Assembly (NCBI GenBank): GCA_026394095.1
Contig: JAPKYY010000971.1
Coordinates: 1-11,980, forward strand
DNA length: 11,980 bases
Direction: 5' to 3'
Source of the DNA: Acidobacteriota bacterium
Lineage (GTDB): Bacteria > Acidobacteriota > Terriglobia > Bryobacterales > Bryobacteraceae
The translations under genes and the position numbers were made by a program. Each line of letters begins with the position of its first letter. Position 1 is the first letter of the stretch. Under the pieces are notes generated by a model that was not told the origin of the DNA, made no database searches, and saw nothing but the letters and a program-made list of their open reading frames with translations. This document shows positions 7,163 through 11,980 of the stretch, piece by piece.

Positions 7163-8139
7163 ATGAATTGATGCACGGAGCCGCGCTAAGCAGGGCCATC
7201 TGTACTGCAGCCGAGCTTGGCATCGCCGACCAGATTGAGACGGGCAAACCCCGTCCGGTTTCGGAATTGGCGGTGGCGAGTGGCTGTCAGACAGAGGCCC
7301 TGCACCGCATGATGCGATTCCTGGCCAGCCAGGGATTGTTTCGAGAAGTGGGTGAGGGCGCCTTCGATCATACGCCTTTGTCGGCTGTGCTGCGTCAGGA
7401 TGCCGTTGGCTCCTATCGAGCCGGCGCGCGGATGTTTCATCATATGTTCGCAGGCTGGGATGGCTTGTTTCATGCAGTCAAAACAGGCACACCCGGCTTT
7501 GACTCGGTTTTTGGTAAACCCATATTCGACTATGTTGGGGAACACCCGGAATTGGGGCCGATTCTCGATGCAGGCATGACCAGCATTCACGGCTATGAAA
7601 CCGAAGCTATGCTCGATGCCTATGATTTCAGCGGTATTTCGGTGTTGGCCGATATTGGTGGCGGGAATGGATCTTTGATCAGCGGGGTGCTGAAGCGGTA
7701 TCCGGCGATGCGAGGGTTGTTGTTTGATCTGGGGCACGTGATGGGGCGGGCAAAGGCGAATCTTGAGGCCGGTGGGCTGGCTGAGCGCTGCTCTGTAATG
7801 GAGGGGAGTTTTTTTGAGACTGTTCCGGCGAGTGCCGATGCATATCTGTTCCGCCATATCATTCACGACTGGACCGATGAGCAGTGCGTGCAGATCCTTG
7901 GGCATTGCCGGAAGGTGATTCCGGATGGGGGACGATTACTGGTGGTGGAATGTGTGGTGCCTGAGGGCAACGAGCCGTCTATATCGAAGGCTTTCGACAT
8001 GACGATGATGACGTTTCCGGGTGGGCTTGAGCGGACTGAGAAGCAGTTTCGGAAGTTGTTTGAGATGTCCGGGTTTAAGCTGACTTCGGTAACTCCTACC
8101 TCGTCCATGGTGAGCGTGGTGGAGGGGAAGCCGGTTTAA
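7135..8139 (+). CDS. SAM-dependent O-methyltransferase (family 2, dimerising type)
   Basis: The 334-residue cytosolic enzyme is expected to methylate a hydroxyl of a small, often aromatic, molecule with S-adenosylmethionine. Residues 10-90 form the winged-helix dimerisation domain (LSRAICTAAELGIADQIE; LHRMMRFLASQGLF). The Rossmann-like domain has motif I LADIGGGNGSLI (171-182), an acidic residue in LLFDLG (195-200), and RHIIHDWTDEQC (240-251), where His244 is the catalytic base position of caffeate-OMT-like enzymes. The C-terminal block GGLERTEKQFRKLFEMSGFKL is typical of bacterial secondary-metabolism members. The ATG at 7135 is preferred because it retains the first helix; it overlaps the preceding gene by 28 nt, which suggests translational coupling. 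The 3' end stops 1 nt short of the convergent kinase gene. Substrate is unknown. Codons shift to G-ending after about 7660. Confidence 0.9.
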   Translation: MAKQETDKLNELMHGAALSRAICTAAELGIADQIETGKPRPVSELAVASGCQTEALHRMMRFLASQGLFREVGEGAFDHTPLSAVLRQDAVGSYRAGARMFHHMFAGWDGLFHAVKTGTPGFDSVFGKPIFDYVGEHPELGPILDAGMTSIHGYETEAMLDAYDFSGISVLADIGGGNGSLISGVLKRYPAMRGLLFDLGHVMGRAKANLEAGGLAERCSVMEGSFFETVPASADAYLFRHIIHDWTDEQCVQILGHCRKVIPDGGRLLVVECVVPEGNEPSISKAFDMTMMTFPGGLERTEKQFRKLFEMSGFKLTSVTPTSSMVSVVEGKPV

Positions 8140-8140
8140 G

Positions 8141-10177
8141 CTAAGAAGCCTTAAGCTGCTGGGCGTCCTGGCTGGCGGGTTCTGCTGGCTTGGCTGAATC
8201 CGACGAGTGGCGAGAGAGACGGAGTATTTGTGTCTCAAGGGCCATCAGGCTGTGCTGGATATCTTCCTGTTGACGGGATTCAACGGCATCCATGAGGCGC
8301 ATGGCGCTCTCTGCGACGCTGACGGCGGCGATGCGTTCTGCGGCTGACCGCATTTTGCGTACTTCGCGCTCTAGTGCCGGGCGGTCGTTGCGGGCGACGG
8401 CAGTCTGGATCTTCTCTAGACGCTCCGGGGCCATCTGCAGGAATAGCAGGAGCATGCCCTCAAAGAGATTCGTATCGTTATCGGTGAGGCGAGCGGCGAG
8501 GCCACGGTCAATAGCCTGGAGTGAGGGGGCTTCGGGAGCCGGTTGGGCTTCTCTGGCTTGCGCTGTTGCTTCTACCGGTTCGGGTTTGGCTGGCGCGGCT
8601 TCAGCGCTGGCATCCAGGTAGCGCATGATTGTGTGAACCAGCGTGGCTGGATTGACGGGCTTGGATGCGTAATCGTTCATGCCGGCTTCGATGCAGCGCT
8701 CGCGGTCTCCGGTCATGGCGTGGGCGGTCATGGCGATGATTGGGAGATCGGTAAGGCGGAGTTCTGAGCGGATCTTACGCGTCGCTTCAATGCCGTCCAT
8801 GTAAGGCATCTGAACGTCCATCAACACGAGGTCGTACTTGCCTTTCTGGAGGGCTGAGAGGGCCTCAAGGCCATTGGCGGCAATATCGACGTGGAAGCCG
8901 CGCTTGGAGAGAATGGCGAGGACCACCTTCTGGTTGACTGCGTTGTCTTCGACCAGAAGAATCTCCGGGGTACGGCCGTCGAGGGATACGCGCTCGGGGC
9001 CGCTGTCTTTGGTTTCGGCAACGGCTCGCCTGGATTTCTGAGCAACTTCAAGCGGGATGCGGACAAAGAACTTACTGCCCTGGCCTTCGCTGCTCTCAAC
9101 CCAAATTCGACCACCGAACATTTCGACTAGGCGACGAGTGATCGTAAGGCCCAGACCGGTGCCGCCAAAGCGGCGTGTGATACTTCCATCGGCTTGGGTG
9201 AACTTGTCGAAGATTTTATCGAGCTTGTCCGAGGGGATGCCTACACCGGTGTCTTCGACGATCAGATCGAATTCGGTTCGGCCTTCTTTGCCGTCGGTTG
9301 CGGTACGCAGGATTACGCGTACGTGGCCGGATTCAGTGAACTTGATGGCGTTGCTGAGCAGGTTGCCAATCACCTGTCGCAGGCGCATGGGGTCGCCATA
9401 AACAGTGTCGGCGACTTCAGGGGCGACATCAGCCATGAGATCGATGCGCTTCTGCCGGGCACGAACCTGATGCGTCTTAATCGCTTCGTTGACTACAGAC
9501 TTGAGCTGGAAGGGGATTCGCTCAAGCCCCATCTTGCCGCTTTCGATCTTGGACAGATCGAGGATGTCATTGAGCAGGGCAAGCAGGGAGTGGGCGCAAC
9601 GCTGGGCGGTTTCGAGTTCTTCGCGCTGCTCGCCAGAAAGCGAGCTCTCGAGCACAACGTCGAGCATGCCGAGGATGCCATTCATTGGAGTGCGAAGCTC
9701 GTGCGACATGTTGGCCAGGAATTCGCTTTTGGCCTGGCTGGCGGCGAGGGCTCGCTCCATGGCTTCGCGTAAGGCGTCGGTGCGTTGCTGGATGCGGGCT
9801 TCGAGCATCTCGCGGTGCTCGGCGATTTGACGGTCGCGCTCTTTGAGCGCCTGAATCGTTTCGTTGAAGACTTCGCCGACGAACTGGATTTCGTCGCCCG
9901 TGCGGCTGACCTGGATTTTTTCGAGTTGGCCGAGCTGCGCTTTCTTCATGCCGGCTGCCAGATTTTGCAGCGGCTTGGCCATTAAGGTGACAGTGAAGCG
10001 CCCAATCGCGAGGCCCACAAGCAGCAAAATCGCCAACATGAGGGCACCCTTGCCCCAGTCAAACATGTTGTTGTGGACGTCGTAGCCGATATTGACGAGG
10101 ATGACCCAGAACACCAAAACCGATGTGAACATCGAGAATTTGGTGGCGAGTGATCGTGATTGAGTGCTTTTGCGCAA
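8141..10177 (-). CDS. Hybrid sensor histidine kinase/response regulator with degenerate HPt
   Basis: The 678-residue inner-membrane kinase has, in order: a basic N-terminus, TM1 (about 15-31), a loop of only about 12 residues, TM2 (45-66), HAMP (67-118), a coiled coil (110-155), HisKA with [10 protein letters not shown] (His159), HATPase_c with NLLSNAIKF (272-280), DTGVGI (309-314) and GGTGLGL (338-344), and a REC domain with Glu410/Asp411, phosphoacceptor Asp454 (VLMDVQMP), Thr484 and Lys506. A Pro/Ala/Glu linker (522-552) leads to an HPt-like helical domain (about 555-655). There the usual HSLKGSA-type motif reads RKMRSAA (607-613), so no phosphoacceptor His is present. No real periplasmic sensor exists, so the signal may be membrane- or partner-derived. 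The start is TTG at 10177; an in-frame ATG at 10132 would remove 15 residues but keep TM1. No partner regulator is adjacent. Confidence 0.93.
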   Translation of the reverse strand: MRKSTQSRSLATKFSMFTSVLVFWVILVNIGYDVHNNMFDWGKGALMLAILLLVGLAIGRFTVTLMAKPLQNLAAGMKKAQLGQLEKIQVSRTGDEIQFVGEVFNETIQALKERDRQIAEHREMLEARIQQRTDALREAMERALAASQAKSEFLANMSHELRTPMNGILGMLDVVLESSLSGEQREELETAQRCAHSLLALLNDILDLSKIESGKMGLERIPFQLKSVVNEAIKTHQVRARQKRIDLMADVAPEVADTVYGDPMRLRQVIGNLLSNAIKFTESGHVRVILRTATDGKEGRTEFDLIVEDTGVGIPSDKLDKIFDKFTQADGSITRRFGGTGLGLTITRRLVEMFGGRIWVESSEGQGSKFFVRIPLEVAQKSRRAVAETKDSGPERVSLDGRTPEILLVEDNAVNQKVVLAILSKRGFHVDIAANGLEALSALQKGKYDLVLMDVQMPYMDGIEATRKIRSELRLTDLPIIAMTAHAMTGDRERCIEAGMNDYASKPVNPATLVHTIMRYLDASAEAAPAKPEPVEATAQAREAQPAPEAPSLQAIDRGLAARLTDNDTNLFEGMLLLFLQMAPERLEKIQTAVARNDRPALEREVRKMRSAAERIAAVSVAESAMRLMDAVESRQQEDIQHSLMALETQILRLSRHSSDSAKPAEPASQDAQQLKAS

Positions 10178-10321
10178 AGAGGTCTCGATTTCGTTCTCTA
10201 GCCTTCTAAGGTGTTTCGGCAGTTCTAGTCTGCCACTTTATGCCTTGTAAACCCATCGGGGTAAATACTTAGTACTTCTAAGGGCCAAGTCTCAAAGCCG
10301 GCTTTGTTAGACTTCGAAAAG
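10178..10321. promoter_or_regulatory. Divergent intergenic region between the sensor kinase and pyrD
   Basis: This is the only divergent gene boundary in the window, so it must hold promoters for both directions. It is clearly more A/T-rich than the flanking genes, especially 10235-10280. I see no confident -35/-10 pair on either strand. Notable elements are a short inverted repeat at 10218-10234 and a tandem tactt-ag-tactt at 10266-10277. Confidence 0.5.
10218..10234. repeat. Short inverted repeat GGCAG-N7-CTGCC
   Basis: GGCAG (10218-10222) and CTGCC (10230-10234) flank TTCTAGT. A 5 bp stem with a 7 nt loop is too weak, and lacks a U-tract, for a terminator. In the divergent promoter region it might be a regulator half-site pair. 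It could also be chance. Confidence 0.25.
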
Positions 10322-11242
10322 ATGGCTATTTCTCCCCGCCTGGCAACTACCCTCTGCGGGATTCCTTTGACCAACCCAGTTCTCGCCGCATCCGGTACTT
10401 TTGCCTATGGCATCGAGTTTGCCGAAATTGTCGACCTGAATCTTATCGGTGGGATTGTAGTGAAAGGTTTAAGCCGAGAGCCGATTGAGGGCAATAAACC
10501 GCCAAGATTGTGGGAAACAGCGTCTGGAATGATGAATTCCATCGGTTTGCAGAATATCGGTGTGCGGGAATTTGTCCGTACGAAGCTGCCGGGGCTTCGA
10601 AAATATCAGACAAAAGTATTCGCTAATGTTTTCGGCTACGACCCTGAAGACTATTTCGAGGTGATCCGGGTGCTGGAGGATGCCGAGGGGATTGCGGCTT
10701 ACGAGTTGAACGTCTCTTGCCCGAACACCAAACATGGGGGGATCTTCTTCTCGTCGGACCCTGTATTGCTAGGCGGGCTGGTGGGGGAGATCCGGAAGTT
10801 GACCCAGCGTCCCCTGATCGTGAAGCTATCGCCGAATGTCGCGAAGATCGACCCGCTGGCCAAGGCGGCCGAGGCAGCGGGCGCGGATGCGATTTCGTTG
10901 ATCAACACGGTGATCTCGCTGGCTATTGATGCCCGTACGCGCAAGCCGCGGATTGGCGCTGGCTTTGGGGGCTTGAGCGGACCGGCGGTGAAGCCGATTG
11001 CGCTGCGGTTGGTGCATGAGGCGGCCAAGGCTGTGAAAATCCCGGTGGTGGGACTGGGCGGGATTGCGACCGGCGAGGATGCAGCGGAGTTTCTGATTGC
11101 GGGGGCGAGTGCGGTGGAGGTGGGAACGGCAACGTTCTGGGACCCGGAGGCCCCGGCCCGCATCGCGCGTGAGCTTGAAAAATTTTGTAGAGAAGAGAAC
11201 GTAGCGCGTGTCAGTGACCTCACGGGTACGCTACAGTTTTGA
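10322..11242 (+). CDS. pyrD: Dihydroorotate dehydrogenase, class 1B type (catalytic subunit)
   Basis: The enzyme oxidises dihydroorotate to orotate, step four of de novo pyrimidine synthesis, using FMN. The 306 residues are typical of class 1 enzymes. Visible features are NPVLAASGTFAYG (18-30), VVKGLS with Lys48, the substrate loop MNSIGLQN (71-78), LNVSCPN with catalytic Cys133 (class 2 enzymes have Ser), VKLSPN with Lys168, GGLSGPAVKP (216-225), and the FMN-phosphate loops GLGGIATG (244-251) and VGTATF (267-272). The Cys base and the GGLSGPA block indicate class 1B, which normally pairs with the FAD/iron-sulfur subunit PyrK to pass electrons to NAD. No pyrK is visible here. I chose the ATG at 10322; a TTG at 10304 in the same frame would add six residues. 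ridA follows 2 nt after the stop. Confidence 0.95.
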   Translation: MAISPRLATTLCGIPLTNPVLAASGTFAYGIEFAEIVDLNLIGGIVVKGLSREPIEGNKPPRLWETASGMMNSIGLQNIGVREFVRTKLPGLRKYQTKVFANVFGYDPEDYFEVIRVLEDAEGIAAYELNVSCPNTKHGGIFFSSDPVLLGGLVGEIRKLTQRPLIVKLSPNVAKIDPLAKAAEAAGADAISLINTVISLAIDARTRKPRIGAGFGGLSGPAVKPIALRLVHEAAKAVKIPVVGLGGIATGEDAAEFLIAGASAVEVGTATFWDPEAPARIARELEKFCREENVARVSDLTGTLQF

Positions 11243-11244
11243 AC

Positions 11245-11625
11245 ATGCGTAATGTGATCTCAACCGAGGCCGCGCCCAAGGCGATTGGCCCTTATTCGCA
11301 GGCGATTGTCTATAACGGTATTGCTTATTTGAGTGGGCAGATTCCGCTGGATCCGGCGACGGGGACGCTGGTGGAGGGCGGTATTGAGGAGCAGACGGTA
11401 AGGGTGCTCGAGAATCTGGGAGCGGTGCTGGCGGCTTGCGGGTCGAGCTACGGGCAGGTGTTGAAGACGACGATCTTCGTTAAAGACATGAATGACTTTG
11501 CGAAGGTGAACGAGATCTACGGGCGGTATTTCAGCGTGGAGCCGCCAGCGCGGGCGACGGTTGAGGCCGCGAGGTTGCCACGCGATGTACGTGTTGAGAT
11601 TGAAGCGATTGCCGCTGTAAGCTAG
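11245..11625 (+). CDS. ridA: RidA/YjgF family enamine/imine deaminase
   Basis: The 126-residue cytosolic protein matches RidA (about 128 residues), a trimeric enzyme that hydrolyses reactive enamine/imine intermediates such as 2-aminoacrylate released by PLP enzymes. Family residues are all present: IGPYSQ with Tyr17, YLSGQIP with Ser30, PARATVEAARLP with the substrate-carboxylate-binding Arg103 (Arg105 in E. coli), and VEIEAIA with Glu118. The conserved Arg predicts deaminase activity rather than a divergent Rid subgroup. The ATG at 11245 is preferred over a TTG at 11239 that would overlap the pyrD stop. The 2 nt gap after pyrD suggests one transcript; in E. coli ridA likewise sits beside pyrimidine genes (pyrBI). 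Its stop codon overlaps that of the convergent gene. Confidence 0.95.
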   Translation: MRNVISTEAAPKAIGPYSQAIVYNGIAYLSGQIPLDPATGTLVEGGIEEQTVRVLENLGAVLAACGSSYGQVLKTTIFVKDMNDFAKVNEIYGRYFSVEPPARATVEAARLPRDVRVEIEAIAAVS

Positions 11626-11980
11626 GGCTTCTTGGCCGGCTCGGTGGGTGGCAGATCGGGGTGCGAGGAGAACTGCTTTTGCGGGGGGGAGAGCTTGATC
11701 TGGATGGTGCGCTCTTCTTCGCTGACTTCAAAGGTGCCGCCGAAGGTCTGGTAGTTTCTTGCAATGACCTGCACCAGGATTTCGCCTTGCGGAATCGGTG
11801 GGATCTTAACCCAGCCTTCGGAGTTGGTGCGCATTTCCCAGCTCTTGATGACTTTCTTGCCGAGTTTGGTGACGCTGCGGCCCTTGAGGAAGCGGACGAT
11901 CACGCCGGCGCGGTCTACAGGCTTGCCGATGTCGTTGGTAACCTCGACACGGATCGTGGTCATAGGGGTGTCGGCAAAGG
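11622..11980 (-). CDS. Secreted carboxypeptidase-regulatory-like (beta-sandwich) protein, 5' end outside window
   Basis: The minus-strand frame is open from the window edge to a TAG at 11622-11624. An ATG exists at 11963, but the frame continues upstream of it as FADTP, resembling the end of a signal peptide with an A-x-A type cleavage site. The true start therefore probably lies beyond the edge. The visible part (TTIRVEVTNDIGKPVDRAGVIVRF ... TNSEGWVKIPPIPQGEILVQVIARNYQTFGGTF) has the strand pattern of a CarboxypepD_reg-like or prealbumin-type beta-sandwich: a V-x-V-T-x-x-G-x-P-V opening and a G-x-V-x-I-P-P-I-P-x-G turn. The C-terminal tail is Pro/Lys-rich. Such domains are common in exported acidobacterial proteins; a specific function cannot be given. 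Its stop overlaps that of ridA. Confidence 0.7.
   Translation of the reverse strand, partial: FADTPMTTIRVEVTNDIGKPVDRAGVIVRFLKGRSVTKLGKKVIKSWEMRTNSEGWVKIPPIPQGEILVQVIARNYQTFGGTFEVSEEERTIQIKLSPPQKQFSSHPDLPPTEPAKKP

Noticed and set aside
138..8139. A tryptamine- or melatonin-like pathway, from a decarboxylase plus a methyltransferase related to acetylserotonin O-methyltransferases.
   Set aside because: The two genes lie 5.6 kb apart in apparently different transcription units, and neither substrate can be inferred. The resemblance is only family-level naming.
8136..8157. A direct repeat TTAAGCT (8136-8142 and 8151-8157) at the convergent junction, considered as an attachment site or terminator.
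   Set aside because: Seven bases is too short, there is no hairpin with a U-tract, and no integrase is nearby.
9194..9772. A 192-codon plus-strand open frame opposite the kinase gene.
   Set aside because: It lies entirely antisense to the HisKA/HATPase region, whose motifs are complete, and it shows no family features.

Overview
The window looks like chromosomal DNA from a moderately high-GC Gram-negative soil bacterium, most likely an Acidobacteriota member (Bryobacter/Solibacter-like). That placement is an inference. It rests on a transmembrane helix-turn-helix/PD40-propeller protein (a type strongly expanded in that phylum), a PEP-CTERM surface protein, an apparent signal-peptide carboxypeptidase-regulatory-like protein, and a hybrid histidine kinase. 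There are no rRNA or tRNA genes, no CRISPR array and no recognisable transposase.

Layout. (1) 1-1508: the tail of an unidentified gene, then a PLP-dependent aromatic-amino-acid-type decarboxylase 3 nt downstream. (2) 1538-3508: a predicted membrane-spanning regulator-like protein with a cytoplasmic HTH, one transmembrane helix and a TolB/PD40 beta-propeller. (3) 3612-7162: the most unusual part. Two consecutive, divergent paralogues resemble the clostridial P47 (TULIP-fold) family best known from orfX-type botulinum neurotoxin clusters. They are followed at once by a secreted PEP-CTERM protein. (4) 7135-8139: a SAM-dependent O-methyltransferase overlapping the PEP-CTERM gene by 28 nt. (5) 8141-10177, minus strand: a hybrid sensor kinase whose C-terminal HPt-like domain lacks the phosphoacceptor histidine. 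(6) 10322-11625: pyrD (dihydroorotate dehydrogenase, class 1B type) and ridA, 2 nt apart. (7) 11622-11980, minus strand: a partial secreted protein that runs off the window.

How the parts may work together. The plus-strand genes from 3612 to 8139 are tightly packed (34 nt, 13 nt, then a 28 nt overlap) and look like one transcription unit: two lipid-binding-fold proteins, a surface-anchored protein and a small-molecule methyltransferase. The membrane-spanning HTH/propeller protein lies just upstream in the same direction and could sense or regulate it. By eye, the plus strand is C-biased from about 1.5 to 7.6 kb but G-biased on both sides whatever the gene orientation, which would fit a transferred or inverted accessory cassette set between more ordinary genes. 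pyrD and ridA are core metabolism.
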